A stretch of DNA of 64,000 nt from Circinella umbellata (lineage: Eukaryota > Mucoromycota > Mucoromycetes > Mucorales > Lichtheimiaceae), in contig JAIWNF010000002.1 in NCBI GenBank assembly GCA_025093555.1, positions 1 through 64,000 on the forward strand, in the 5' to 3' direction. The notes under the pieces were generated by a model. It worked only from the letters and a program-made list of their open reading frames with translations, was not told the origin of the DNA and ran no database searches. The position numbers were made by a program, and so were the translations under genes. Positions 48,501 to 62,496 of this stretch are shown here, one piece after another. The number at the start of each line of letters is the position of its first letter. Position 1 is the stretch's first letter.

Positions 48501-49782
48501 AAAATAAATAAAGTTTTATAATCACTGTTATTAAAACCACAAGCTATCATATTGTTACTGCGTATTAACCATAACTCTGGTATATATGCATATATATATA
48601 TAGAGGGGGAAGAAAGCTTTACTGTTGTCACCATAACAACAGGGATTACTAATAGGGATCAGATAATATAATAACGCATTAGGACAATAAGAAGGTTTAT
48701 TCAAAACTTTACATAGTAAAAATCTTGCCAAAAATGAAACCTTACGCTGAGTATATATATAAGGTGTCAAGAAAGGAAACATAGGCACATAATTATAAAC
48801 GTGAGCTGGCTCTTTCTCCCGATTAGTTTTGAGATAATAAGGGGCTGTTCATGTATAAACTAGATTTAGCTTGGCGGTACTACACAACCATGGAGACTGA
48901 CCAAGAACTTGAAATCATCCATTCTGACTAGTACATATAAAAAGAGAAAGATATATTATATACATTATCTAAATAATAGTGATAAGGATAACTAGAAATG
49001 TAGAATTGTTTTTTAATCATTTTTCTCCGTTTTTACTTCTCCTCCCTACCTTCCCCTTCTTTCAGCAAAGAAATTGTATCCTCCTTTTTTTTTGCAAATG
49101 TTACGCGGGCTTATATGTTATTGTCAAAATAATATGAAGTACATAATAATAAAAATAATACTAACGGTTTGACAAGAAGAAAAAGCGGAGCTTCGCTAAG
49201 CATATTTAACCCTCGTTATTGTGAAATGGTTGCACAACATTAAGATGTGCGGGATATACAAAAATGATATTCATAATTATTGCCTTGTGAATATGTGTGT
49301 CGCTTATCCTTTCACTTTGTCATACGATACACCAACACTGACTGTTTCGGCTAATAATGTTAATAAGTTTGTGTTGCTTTATTTTTATTTTTATTGTATG
49401 CTTATTGTAAGTGAACCTCCTTTTCCAGAACCCTTTTCCTCCTTTCTCTCTTTCAACTATTATTTATCTTGGGAAGCGAAACAGAGATTATATTTTTTTG
49501 AGTGAGAAAGAGAACCCTTTTACAAAAAACAATAATTAAGTTTTTTTTTTATTTCTCGCTTTCTCTCTTTTCTTTTCCTTTTATTTATCGAATTAGCAAC
49601 TCTATTCTTTCCTTTTTTCTAACAACACAAAAAAACCCTCTTCCTTTCGTTTCATATTAATTACATATTAAAAAGAAGAGTTCATTATTATACCCTTTCC
49701 TCTAATTTTTTTTATCTTCTTCTTTTTCTACTATAAATACACATATATACATAATATCGATAATCAGCTTTAGCTATAAATA
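48501..49782. promoter_or_regulatory. intergenic region upstream of the RhoGAP gene
   Basis: The proximal 300 bp (49480-49782) are strongly T/C-rich (CTTTCTCTCTTTTC and similar), the leader type seen before several genes here. No defined factor site or other gene is seen between the two plus-strand genes. Confidence 0.35.
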
Positions 49783-52700
49783 ATGACCCGTCAGCAGCAA
49801 GAAGTGGCAGTATATGGTAACAGTGTTCCACACACGACAACAACGACAGCAACGAGTCAACATATACAGTCCCAGGGCGATCAATTGTGGAAGATCATTG
49901 AAAAACAACGCGTCATGATTCAGAATCTCCAAAAGGACAATGCCATTCTTGTAGCTGAACGTGATGGACTTCGTGACAGAATAAGTCATCTTGAGTATAG
50001 GTTTCTTAGCAACAATCAAGAACAACAAGGAGGCCTTATTTCGACCGAGCAAGCTAAAGAAATTATGGAGAATGAACAATCACAGCCTACATTGCCTCCA
50101 AGGTCACCATATCGACATATTGTCCCTGCTCCGCATCAACAACAACAACAACAACAACAACAGCATAATAATAATCATTCTCATCCTATTCATCCTACCA
50201 TAAATACCGCGATGGTAGCAACAGAAAGTTTTAGTGAAATGAATTCTCCCCCACTCCCCCCACCAGCAGTATTAGATCGGCGTCCATCTACACCTGCTTC
50301 ACCCCCTCCATCAACGCCCCCACCGCCACAGACTCCCACATCACCGCAAGCAATAATTGAAAAGGATGCGCATATGTATGCTCAATATCAATCTTCGCTG
50401 CATAAAAAGGACCATAAAAAGCTGCAGCATCGACCACCACCACAACAGCAACAGCCACCACGTGGGTATTATGGTGTTCCATCTGCAAGTAAATCAGCAT
50501 CTGTTTTAGAAATGCAGAGAAAGGCAGCTGCACGTCAGCAACAACAAGAGCCCATGCCTCGTCGTACTACAGAATACGATCCATCTTTACGACCAACATC
50601 GCCTACTATAATGCTTCGTACACCAAAGACATCATCGTTTTCGGATGGTGCTTTAATAATCCCTAATAATAATTCACGAGCCAACAAACGTGAAAGTATG
50701 ATCATTAGTGATCCATTAGGATTAGATGAAGAGACAGAAGATGATTTAGAAGATGAACCACAGCAGCAACTACAAGAGCATCCACAGGAGAACTCACTTC
50801 AGCAAGTACAGCAGCAACCACAAAAAGTAAATGATAAAAACACGTTAACAGCTAAAAACATCAGTACTGTCATGATAAAAGTAATTGGATCCAACATTAC
50901 AACCAATGACAGAGGACGAGAAGTGGTATCGTTTATTATATCAGTTGGTAAACGTGGCAATGAATTTGAAGAACTTTGGCGTGTAGAAAAACTTTATTCG
51001 AATTTTCTTGCTTTGGATACAAAGGTAAAAGATGATTCTAGTTAAATGTCAAGTGTTTATAAAAAAAAATAAGATTTCTGAAAGAGATAATACAATAAAA
51101 TGATAGATCAAGGCACAAAGTCATGTCAGAAGTAAAGTTGGCAAACTGCCAGATAAACAATTATTTTCTACCAGCAATCGAGCACCAAGCAAAACCGATC
51201 AACGAAAGGTAATCCAAAAAAAAAATTTGGGGTTACGCAAATTATTTTGGCTATTTAGAGGTTTATACTAAATTTCTATTTTTGCATGAATAATTTAATT
51301 ATTATACAGGTTGCACTGGAGCAATATTTACAACATATTATTTCTTTGCCATACATAAATATCTCAGACGTTTGTGAATTCTTAACAACTAATATTGTTG
51401 AGCGTGATAATTATCATGTAAGCTATTATTATTATTACTTTTTTTCCCAACCAAAAAATTACTTCTCATTATTCTAAATAAAATAAATAAATGGTTTATT
51501 ATAATAGCGTGCAGGTCATAAAGCTGGCTATCTCACTAAACGAGGAAAGAATTTTGGTGGCTGGAAAGCTCGCTATTTCAAAATTAATGGCGCCGCACTT
51601 GAATACTATGAATCTGTAAGTTCTAGGCTCTGTTTTTTTTAAATATCCTTTTTGGATGGTAGTACACGCTAATCCCTTTATTTATTCAAAAATCTCTCTA
51701 ACTGTTTTTAAATCTTACAGAAAGATGGAAGTTACCTAGGTGCAATAAAGTTAACAAATGCTCAACTTGGTCGCCAAGCACCTGGTAATGTAGAAACGGG
51801 TCTCTATCGTCATGCATTTTTAATTCTCGAACAAAAACGATCTGGTCCAAGTGGGATCGTCAAACATATTTTATGCGCCAACTCGGATGAAGAACGTGAT
51901 GAATGGATTGAAGCTTTACTTAATAATATTCGATTTGATCATGAGAACCTATCTAAAAAAGCCAGCAACAGCAACAGTAGCAACGACAACAGTGTCAACA
52001 ATACTAATAACAGGAAGTCAGAAAAACAGCGTAAAGTATCCAAAGATGAAATTCGCCCAGTTGCTGCAGCACCCATTAAAAGTATAAAGAATAGTCCAGA
52101 TATGGATAAATTAACATCTACACCAATGGTACAGCAACGGAATCAACCATTAACATCTAATGGTGGTAGTACCTTGGCTATGAATGGTAATAATGACGAA
52201 TCTATTATAGCAGCTACCCATTTGACGCCATCGGCCTCAACAGATAGTAGTACTGGATCTTCAAACGCTTATTTTTCCACATCGTCGCCCAGTAACCCTG
52301 TAACCTCAGGACCTGGTAATAATGACATGCCTTCGTCACCTCCTCCACCGCCCCCTCATACTACTCCCCCTCGCCGTAAAAGTGATGGAGGAAATGAAGA
52401 GGAGGATCTAGCTCGTTTACGGTCCAATATGACTTCACCTATTCCTGGTGCATTTCGTAGTAGCGAAGACTTACTCAGCACTTCATACGAAACATCGTCA
52501 AACGATAAAAAGGGCAGACAAAAAGCAAACCGTGTTACAATGTGGGGCAAGAAAATGTTTAGTAGCAGCAGTAGTGACAACAATATATCAACAGGGTACA
52601 GCAACAATCACAATAATGTCAGTGGTACAAACTTGACAACAGAACCTCCACGTACAAGCAATGTGCCCTCCGGTTTCCGTAGCTTGCTAACAAGATCATC

Positions 52701-53975
52701 TAATGATTCAAGCGAACGGCATTCAGAAGATGCTGATAAGTTCAATCGACGAGTATTTGGTGTGCAGCTTGAAGATGCTATCCGGGTATCTCGTATATCA
52801 GATAGCTGTGAGTTACCTGCTATTGTTTATCGATGTATCGAATATTTAGACGCAAAGAATGCAGTTATGGAAGAAGGCTTGTATCGTCTAAGCGGCAGTA
52901 ACATGGTTATACAAAAACTCAAACAAAGATTCAATCAAGAAGGTGATATTAATCTATTGGCAGCAAAAGAAGACTATGATGTTCACGCTGTTGCTGGATT
53001 ATTGAAACTGTGGTTACGTGAACTACCTGTAACAGTTCTTACACGAGAGCGTAGGGACGATTTCATGCACGTTATTGGTAAGAAATTATTATATATATAT
53101 ATTCTTGTTTTAGTATTAAATATTGCACAGACTTGATAATCCTGATGATGCTAAACTTCTGATTTGATATATTATTAGATTTACTTGATCGTAAAGATCG
53201 TATTAACGAACTTGGTCGACTTGTATCTTTATTACCATTAGCAAATTATACACTTTTGCGTGTATTATCTGCTCATCTTATTGGGGTTATTCGAAATTCA
53301 GATATAAACAAAATGACAATGCGAAACGTGAGCATTGTATTCTCACTTACTTTAGGTATTCCAGCGACTGTTTTTAATTTGCTCATGAGTGAATTTGAAT
53401 ATATCTTTTGGACTACAGAAGATGGTGATGCAGCGCCAAGAATGCTTGGAGATGATAATCAAGAAGAAATCCAAAATGATCCTATTGAAGAATACAACAA
53501 CAAAGAGCGTGTTCTAGTACAGGCGCAACCACCACCATCAATACGTATTGAACGACAAGCAACATTACGGCTTCGTGAAGAGTTTGGTCGAAGCAATCGC
53601 AATAGTGTTCATTACATGGATGGCGCACCTAATGCAATTGTATCCATTGAAAAAAGCATGAATGGTAAGCTCTTTTCTTATTAATATAATAGCTATAGTT
53701 TTGGGATAACGAGGGTTGTAGTCATACTAATAATTTATAATTTATATAAATGGTATATATTTTATTTAGGCGCAGCGGTATTTGATGAAGACGATGAAGA
53801 TATTGACGATCTTCAATTATTAAAAGGGCAAGAATCTACTGTTGTTTCTGATAATGAAGAGGACGATCAAGAACAGCACCATGCACCACATCCATTCAAA
53901 GGATTATCACCTATGCCACTCAAAACGATAGCAACAGCAGTATCGGAACAACAACAACAATCATCTCAACAGTAA
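49783..53975 (+). CDS. PX-PH-RhoGAP protein, BEM3-like
   Basis: A GTPase-activating protein for Cdc42/Rho-type GTPases in polarised growth, acting at membranes through PX and PH lipid-binding domains; yeast Bem3 has the same order. Seven exons (49783-51024, 51107-51208, 51310-51417, 51508-51615, 51721-53077, 53179-53664, 53770-53975) join in frame to 1202 aa (Bem3 is about 1130). A coiled coil lies at about 33-75, then Gln/Pro-rich disorder. PX spans about 358-484 (VEKLYSNFLALDTK, KVGKLPDK). PH spans about 485-595 (HKAGYLTKRGKNFGGWKARY, DEWIEALL). RhoGAP spans about 865-1060, with the arginine finger at R909 in EEGLYRLSGS, then GLLKLWLRELPVTVL and the helix MRNVSIVFSLTLG. The C-terminus is acidic and Gln-rich. 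PX is interrupted by two introns and PH by one. Confidence 0.96.
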
Positions 53976-56957
53976 CCGTTACTGATATGCTATTTTTATA
54001 CATACTTATATACACATCCGCTAACACCCCTTAAAATCTACTTCTCTTTTTCTACTATACATATATTATATACTACAGTTTTCTTTTTCTTTTTTGTCTT
54101 TATTATACAGCTTATTATTATCATTATTATTTTATTATTACCTATTCCTATTCTTTTTTTCTCTACTTATATATATATATGGTCTAATGTCTTATTTTTT
54201 TTTTATAAATGGTTATATCACCTCTATTATTATTCTACTACGTACTATTATATTTGTTTCATAAAAAGAAAGCTCATGCTTGAATTACCCACATTTTCAA
54301 TAATATTATTTGTATATACAGGTGGCTGTAATTTAAATGAGCATATTAGGCGGAGCATCATTATGGACTCAACTCAAACTGATTGCTAATTATATTACAT
54401 GCCTTAATTAAATGAGTCCCTAAAGGAGCTACTGGTGGCATATTGTTCATAAAAATAATTGTATAAAAATATGCATTTTAAAAAAATGATTATGACTGTA
54501 ATAAAGCTGAAGTCTTTTTCAATATCGAATGATATTATTTCAGTTGGTTAATCAAACTACCATCATGTTCATAACTTAAAAATAAAAATATAGGAGTCAA
54601 CACAAATATTTGTTATTTTGATGAAATACACTCTTTCAGACTTCTTTCCAGTTTTTTGTTTAAAGAATCATTATAAAAAATCATTTGGCATTATAAAATG
54701 CATATTGCTTTTTGACACTTTGCTTGAAAATATTGTTCTAGTAAGTGAGATTTAATGTTTCTTAAACATTGAGATTGTAAGTAATTGGATGCCTATAGAT
54801 ATATATAGGGTGTTTTATTGTTAAGTCATATGTTGTTGCATACCATGCAGACATTTACAAGCGACTACTGAGTTTGATTAAAAAATTAGCTTGCGATAAT
54901 AGCAAGTCTACTTTGGTGATCTTTTACTTTATAGGGTACACATGTACAAGTACCTAAAAAGTTACTGATTTGATCACTTCATACGAAAATCTTTTATAGT
55001 CAAATTTATATATCCAAGACTTATAATAACGACTGCTTGCTACCGCTCAAAAAGTAAATGGTTTTCTTTTTTCAAAAAAAAATAAGTGCACCAGCTGGCC
55101 CTCCATAATAAATGCTGGTTGCTTCCTTTTCTGTTTCCCATAGGATGGATGAATCCGACTATTGGTTGCAAGAAAGATTTGTACTTGAGAATAAAACCGA
55201 GAAGTGAATTATCCTTTACAATTAGCTCTTTTTAAACATGTTAACTTTATGTATGGAGATAGAAAACCAGGTCATAACATCTTTTGAACAGAGAGTATGA
55301 TAGTAGACATAATTAAAGCATGAATACGTATTATAAAATACATATTTTAGTTATACAGGAATAGCCAAGCGTGATGTGTTGGTAAATAATAGTGGTAGCT
55401 TATTGTTATTATTTACTGTTGTTATATGTAGTTTCAACTACTTTGATGATAGACAATCATAAAGAAACCAAGCTATCTGCATATATTTTCACATGAAAAG
55501 CACCAAAACCAATACAACAAAGATTAAGACATACTATAAATAATAATACTAAACATTATTATAGTTGGTAAATTCATGCACAGTTGCTATTATGTTGAGA
55601 AAAGAAAAGTGCTATTAGAATACAGACATATTGATTTTCCTGATAGAAAAGGGGTGCCTTACATCTATAAGCTCAGATACGGGGTTTTTTAGTTGATACG
55701 TATATTCCCTGTAGAGCTAGTTGTTATAAAATAATTAAAAATTAAAAACAGAAGCTATCAAAGTGGAATTGTCATTTATACACAACATAAAAATGCCTAT
55801 ATAAATATTATCTCCAGGATATTATTACCTGGTCACTTGTTCACACATATAACAAGAGAAAAAAAAAGTAACTTTCACAAAGTTTAACACTACGCTGTTT
55901 GTGCATCTTCTCCGTTAGATTATCTCTTTTTCTTCAATTGTATGATACTTTTAATTGTCATATATCTATATATATAATGAAAAATATGGTATAGAATAAA
56001 AATAAAACATAAGGGTGTGGATGCATAGCGCTATGCTGGTGATTTGATCCAGTCACTTGAAATATACAGGTGTATTTTTCAGGTTGTTGTAATTTTTCAA
56101 ACTTGTTTGAAAAATAAAATCAGATGTTGCTAGTGCATTTAGTGCATATTAAAAAGTAATGATATCATAGTAGCGCTTATTTTATTTATTTACCGATCGC
56201 TATTATATGTAATGGATCGTTTTATAAACTGTTATTAAGAGACGAGTATTTTAGCGAATATAGGGTAGCAGAAAATTAGATGGTTTTAATGTGTTGCTAG
56301 AGTGTCATGTCATAATGAAAAGACAAATTTTATTGAGCTAAAAGAAGTATCATAAGCAAAAGAAGAATAATTCACTAAACTAAATAAGGAATACATAGAA
56401 GTATAATCCCACGCTTCAGTCGCCGTAAAAGATAAATCAAACTAATCTTGATACGAACACTCTTTTCTTTTAATTACTATAACCAGGCTCTGCTAGTCAT
56501 AATTATATAATGTTGACTATATGTTACATATAATATAGAAAGCTACCTATACAGTAATAATATCAGTAGTTGAAGCATTGGTGTTTGTGTATCATGCATA
56601 AATAAATAACAAACAAAAAGAAGTACATTAGAGTATTTCCTAATTGAGTAGAATTTGAGTATCCGTCAATATTAATGGTACAGTAAAGTTTACTTTACAT
56701 ATGATGACGATGATAAATAAATAAATTAATGTTATTCGAAACTTTGTGTAAAAACTCTGAACAGCCAAGTGTGTGTGTGAGGGAGAGGGAGAGGGAGAGT
56801 AAACTCAGATCGGGCATGAATTTTATCTAAAACGTACTGACGGAATCGACGATCTGTGGGGGTATTTTATAACAGAAACCCCCAATATTTTCGCGTGATT
56901 TTTGACTGAAAGTGTTGCATTTTTCCTTCTTTCTTTCTTTTCTACTTATTCATTTGT
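53976..56957. other. intergenic, no gene seen
   Basis: T-rich 3' flank of the RhoGAP gene, then AT-rich DNA. A GA-rich run (GGGAGAGGGAGAGGG) lies at about 56780-56796. Nothing supported as a gene. Confidence 0.4.
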
Positions 56958-56972
56958 ATGCACATAATATAA
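56958..56972 (+). promoter_or_regulatory. four-codon uORF overlapping the Gid1-like start
   Basis: ATG at 56958-56960 opens Met-His-Ile-Ile-stop. Its TAA (56970-56972) shares one base with the main ATG (56972-56974), making TAATG. If the transcript starts upstream of 56958, ribosomes would have to leak past the uORF or reinitiate with almost no travel. The transcription start is not known from sequence. Confidence 0.45.
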
Positions 56973-59403
56973 TGACTACACATAATAATAATAATGATAA
57001 TGGAGCATATAACTCTAGAGTCACCACCCCTAGCACTACTACTATTTCCTCCCCTTTACGACCAACTCCCAATGGTTTTATGACACCACTGCCTTTCTTA
57101 CAAACAAGTACAGATAGTAATAACAGTGGTTCCAGTAGTGCTAAACGACGGTGTACAACACCTTCTTCCATTTGTCAACAACAACAAGAAATCCCTACTT
57201 ATTTACAAAATACCCTTTATGCAACGTTGTTACGAGAACAACAGCGAGATCAACACGAATTACAATTGAAATCTAAATCCAATCATAACAATATAAATAA
57301 TGATAATGATAATAATGTACCAGATCTACGTTTACCATCTTTATGGAATCGTCACGATAAATCACGTCATCTTGAAGTAGAGAATGGTGGACTCGATTTG
57401 GTGTATACAGGTAAATAAACAAAAATAGATAAACAAATAGTTTCCATTATTTATATAGTTATTTTAACTGTGATACCATATATACTAAAAAAAAGAGAGA
57501 AAATAGGACCTGGTAAAACCGAACACCATGCAGCTTCTGTCCGAAGTAACTTTCCGATAAGACATCAATGTGGAATTTACTACTATGAGATGAAAATTAT
57601 TTCAAAAGGAGAAGACGGATTTATTGGAATGGGTTTCTGTTCTGCAAAGAATGGGTTGGATCGATTACCAGGTAAAATTAAAAAGTTTAAGAAAAATTAA
57701 AATGAACTCAAGGAATTAACAAAAAGGGGGATTGAAAATTATTATAGGGTGGGATAAAGATTCATGGGGATACCATGGTGATGATGGTCATTCGTTTGAA
57801 GAATCTGGTACAGGAAAATCATATGGACCTCGTTTCTCAACAGGAGATGTTATTGGATGTGGTATCAATATGGCAGATGAAACAGCATTTTATACCAAGA
57901 ACGGGACTTATTTAGGTATAGCATTCCAAAAATTAAACTTATCCATGGATTTATATCCTTGTGTTGGTTTAAGAACTCTTGGTGAACACGTTACTGTTAA
58001 TTTTGGGCAAGATCCTTTTATATTTGATATTGTTCATTATATTAAAGTAATTATCCCTTTCTTCTCTCTCCTTCTCTTACTCTCTCTCCCTTTTTTTTTT
58101 CTTAAAAAAAATGCTCATCAACTAATAGTTGTGTTTATAATGTATAGGAGCGAAAAGATGAAATATTCAATCAAGTCATGAAAAAAGAAAATAAGATACA
58201 TACAGGAGAATCTATGGATCGACTTGTTCTAACTTATCTTGTATATCAAGGATATATGGGTACAGCCAAGGCTGCATTAAATAATATTAAGCATGCTTCT
58301 GGACGAATATTGGCATTATCACATAGTGGAACTTCAAAAGCAGATGATAAAGAGGAAGAAGATATATTTAGACGACAAAGTAAAAATATGTTGAGCTTTA
58401 GTGTGTGTAAAGAATTGAGATAAAAATAAATAGAAGTACAGCTAATAATATGATTTTTTTCTTTTTGTATTTATATGTTATAAAATAGATATCCGTTCAG
58501 CAATATTAAAAGGTGATATTGATAAAGCTATTGAACTTGCCAAATCTTATTTTCCTCAATGTATGGAAGAAGAAGATACAATTGCTCACGATATTATGTT
58601 TGAGTTAAAAGCAAGAAAATTCATTGAAATGGTTCGAGAATATAGTTTACACGTAGATGAAAATCAATCACGATCGCCAGCATCATCATATAATAGTACA
58701 ACTACTGCTAGTATTAGTGATAATAATGAAGAAGATGATACTATGGATGTTGATGAAGATAACAGTAACAAACAATCACCTCATCAACAACAAAAGACAT
58801 CTACAGTAATAGAAAGAAAAAAAAGAAGTCGACAAAGTAATAGTAGTCATGAGAATGATGGATTCATGGATAGTGGATTTGTACTTTCTGATGAAGAAAC
58901 AACAAAAGATACTTTATTAGAAAAAATTATGGATTATGGTCAAAAATTAAAAAATGAATATCGATATGACCAAAGACCTGAAGTGGAAGCAAGATTAAAA
59001 GTAAAAGAAAGGCTTTTTATTTATTTATTTTCAAAGTGATGAGAACTTTATTATTTATAATGTATTATGTGTATATATATATATAGGAAATATTCTCACT
59101 TTTTGCTTATGCAGATCCAAGCAAAGGTAGAATGTCATATTTAATGGACATATCTAATCGAGAAACATTAGCAACAAAACTTAATTCTGTCATGTTGGGT
59201 ATGTTCTTTTTTTCTTCTCTTTGAATACAAACAAATATAGTAATAATAACATATATAATTTAGCATTACAACATCGTCCAGAAGAACCACCATTGGAAAG
59301 GTTATATAGACAAACAATAGCTACCAATCGACAATTAGCTTATATAGGACATGCTAGCTCTCTTCTTTTACCCGATATAACCGATCCTAAAAGTTTCAGC
59401 TAA
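56972..59403 (+). CDS. SPRY-LisH-CTLH protein, RanBP9/Gid1 (Vid30)-like
   Basis: Probably the Gid1/RanBP9 scaffold subunit of the GID/CTLH E3 ubiquitin ligase, which in yeast degrades gluconeogenic enzymes. Seven exons (56972-57410, 57507-57671, 57748-58046, 58148-58379, 58489-59000, 59087-59198, 59264-59403) join in frame to 632 aa. Residues 1-146 are Asn/Thr-rich. SPRY spans about 147-300: [20 protein letters not shown], then [20 protein letters not shown], then [13 protein letters not shown]. LisH is near 318-350 ([20 protein letters not shown]). CTLH starts near 378 ([31 protein letters not shown]). An acidic Asn/Ser insertion follows, then the CRA region ([29 protein letters not shown]). 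The match to animal RanBP9 SPRY is very close. The start is the first in-frame ATG. Confidence 0.95.
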
Positions 59404-59823
59404 AAAAAAATGATAATAATAATAATAAATAATATAAACTATTAACAAAAATTGTTTTCTTCTAAGTTGTTAAAGAGCCTTTTGTTTATTTCTATAATTA
59501 TGAACAGTCGTTTTTAAGTTATAGTAATAGTAATACTACTACCCAAAGTCCATGTATCATGATAATAATAATAATAGTGATTCATATCATAAAATAATGA
59601 TGATTAAAATGTCAAAGATGAATGATATAATGTGGTCCATCCTTATTATTAAACCATGCATGAATTTTTTTTCGGAGGAGAGGGGGAAACGGGGAAGAGA
59701 GCAGTTAAGGGTTACACACATACATATATATGATACAGAGCAAACAAATCATAAGAGAAAATTAAAAAAAAAGAGACAAGGTGAACAGAACATTTCTAAA
59801 AAAGTTGTTTGTTTCTTTTTAAT

Positions 59824-59859
59824 ACTTATTATTACTATTACTATTACTATTACTATTAC

Positions 59860-59895
<36 letters not shown>
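59824..59895. repeat. ATT/ACT trinucleotide run
   Basis: TATTACTATTACTAT hexamers passing into a pure (ATT)n tract, lying between the convergent 3' ends of the Gid1-like and ubiquitin protease genes. Confidence 0.9.
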
Positions 59896-59896
<1 letters not shown>

Positions 59897-59992
59897 TAAC
59901 TAAAGAGTAGATATCAAAATGAAGTAAACCTGACTTCATTATAAATTTTGGTTTATATTTTTTTTTTGGAAGATAAAATAAAATGAAACAAG

Positions 59993-62496
59993 CTAAAAGG
60001 AAATAACGGGTGCGCTCTGACGCCGTTGTCCAACCCAACTTCGTCTTGTGACATTCCTTGTTGACATATAGTGTGGTAAGCCTTGTTGCAAAGGTGATGA
60101 AGATAACGATGATGAGGATGATGATGCTGCCGGCAGCTTATTATTATTATTACTATTGTTCGTTGTTGATATGGTTATGGGTGCTGTAGCCGTTGCTGTT
60201 CTTGGTACAAGGTCATTATCATCATCATCATTGCTATTACCAATTACATGGTCTACTTTTTTTGTAATATGTTGTCTTTGTTTTTGTTTTGCCACTCGTA
60301 AGGCCTCTATAGATGTTTCTTCTTGTTCGCTTGTAGATGATGTAGATGATAAAATAGGAGTAGTGATATTAAATTGTTTGTTATTATGCTGAAATAAAGT
60401 CGTTGTTGATGAATTTGTTAACGGAGATGTAGTTATTAAAGGGGTAATTGGTGCTGTTGGTGTTGATTTAGGAGTAGTGACATATTCGTACAGTAACATG
60501 TAGGGATTACTTTGTAGAACTTCGTCTATTGTACATACGTCTACTTGTTCATCCGAAATTCTATACCAAATATTTTCATCCCCATGGAGTGTTTCTTTTT
60601 CTTCTTTACATTGTCGGCAATGACATGTTTCTGCAACAAGACGCCGTTTATATGCAATAAAATGTCCAAAATCATGGCTACCATAGTGAACAATCGTACC
60701 CATTAATTTATATCGACCTTCATTCCTTGCTGTTGTTTGTAATGATGATATAGGTTCATGAGGTTGCGTATTCAATGTTCCATTCGTACTGTATGAAGAC
60801 AAATCCAAATATTCAGGAAAAACAATTCGACAGCCATTCTTGAATATGGCACCGGAAGGATGGAAAGTGGATCTTGATAGATGTAAACATAAAATTTTGG
60901 GTGGTTTGGCAAACATGACTTGTTTACTTGACATGCGACTCACCGCTCGTATTGAAGATACATCATCACTAATATCTCCAACATTTAACTTATGTTCCAA
61001 TTCTCTTCGTCGTTTTTCTAGTATGACCATTTCAGAAAGTATAGTTCTTCTACTAGTACGATCTTGAGTTCTTTTGGCTTGATCCTTTAGGGCATCCACT
61101 TGGGCGGACATTGAACTAACAGAATCAATCAATGCACATTTTCGGCATGTGGCATCGGAAAGGTATTCCATGGCTGTAAATTCTTTTAAACAGTCTTCCA
61201 AAGTAGTCGAAGACTAGATATCACATGATTAAGAGAACCAGTCCATGAAATTAGTTTTTTTATCAGATGACTATCATTATTATGGCTATGATTATTATTA
61301 CTTACTGTATCAGGAAGGGTGAGTTGTACATTATTAAAAGAAAAGTGTCGAATAGCTTCCTATATATATATATATATTTAATCGTTATACTTATATGAAT
61401 TGAAAATAATAATGATTATGAGTTAACAAAATAACTTACAGTATAACCACATTGCATACAAGACAATCGACTTGCTAAAAGGCCAGTGAAAGGATTTTCT
61501 AATCGATAAGGTAATGATGATGGTGGTGGTGAAGTTAACCGTTGTTGTTTTAATTGTTGTTGTTGTTTTTGGTAAGATGACTTCATTAAAAAAACGTCTT
61601 TCAACCCTCCTCCAACAATGAACCCATCACGACTCATTGAGTTTTTTAATGATCCTGCTTCCACATCGATAGCACTTGTTATTAATTGAAAAAGTTCTTG
61701 AGCATCTTGCTGATCACGACTATTTATACGTCGATCTGAAACAAGTGATACAATGTCAATAGGTTTGAACGATGAATGTTTCGTAATAGGTTGAGTTAAT
61801 CGACGTAAAGTTGTTGCTAAAAACCATGAAACTGGCCGATTATTTTTGGATGAAGGTTGAATTTGATCAAGATATTCTTGTAATCTCGGTAATGATGACA
61901 GAACCTTTAGTAATATAATACTTTATTAGATGTGTATATTCTTTTATATATACAGAGTTTATAGAGCCTTTCAGAAAAAAAAGACTAATATATATATATA
62001 TATATATTACCTGCAAAACAGAGTTGAGAAAACAAGTGTTTCCAGTATTAACAAGTCCTGAGACGTAATAGTTGTTATTGTTGTTGTTACTACTACCAAA
62101 GAAGTTGTTACTATTATTGTTATTATTACTCGTTGGATCACGTAAACATATAGATTGTAATTCAGAAACACTTTTTGTTGTCGAGTTATAGATCGAATCC
62201 ACTACTTGTTGTTGTTGTTGATATGAATATCGTTTTCGTTTTTTATATTTATTCTTCTTTGAGCTGACAAGTGATACTGGAGTGTATAACAAGTTGAATG
62301 TATAATAAATATAAGTCAAAAGATGTTGTAATCCTAAGTATCGAGCAGCCGAGAAAAAAAAAGAATAATCGTGATGGAATGGAAAAGCTCGAAAAGCAAC
62401 ACAGATGACCAACGTTATAACTAATCCGAGAATGATATGAATAAAATGATTCAGGTCGATCAACAGTGACTGGAGAGATTCCGGCGTCAACTGCAT
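59993..62496 (-). CDS. membrane-anchored ubiquitin-specific protease (Ubp1/USP30-like)
   Basis: A cysteine protease that removes ubiquitin from substrates. Four exons (62496-62011, 61904-61440, 61359-61306, 61213-59993) join in frame to 741 aa. A hydrophobic segment at about 19-35 (HIILGLVITLVICVAF) predicts an N-terminal membrane anchor, as in yeast Ubp1 (ER) and USP30 (mitochondrial outer membrane). The Cys box is GLVNTGNTCFLNSVLQ with C155. QQDAQELFQLI follows in exon 2. A zinc-ribbon pair is C311/C314 (SCMQC) with C358/C361 (TCRKC). The His box is GSHDFGHFIAYKRR with H519, and D556 lies in WYRISDEQV, so the catalytic set looks intact. About 160 disordered residues follow the domain. The gene is convergent with the Gid1-like gene and divergent from the copper-fist gene; the target membrane cannot be told from sequence. 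Confidence 0.95.

Noticed and set aside
60156..61067. Plus-strand frames inside the ubiquitin protease gene
   Set aside because: They are antisense to a gene with an intact catalytic set and show no protein-like motif.
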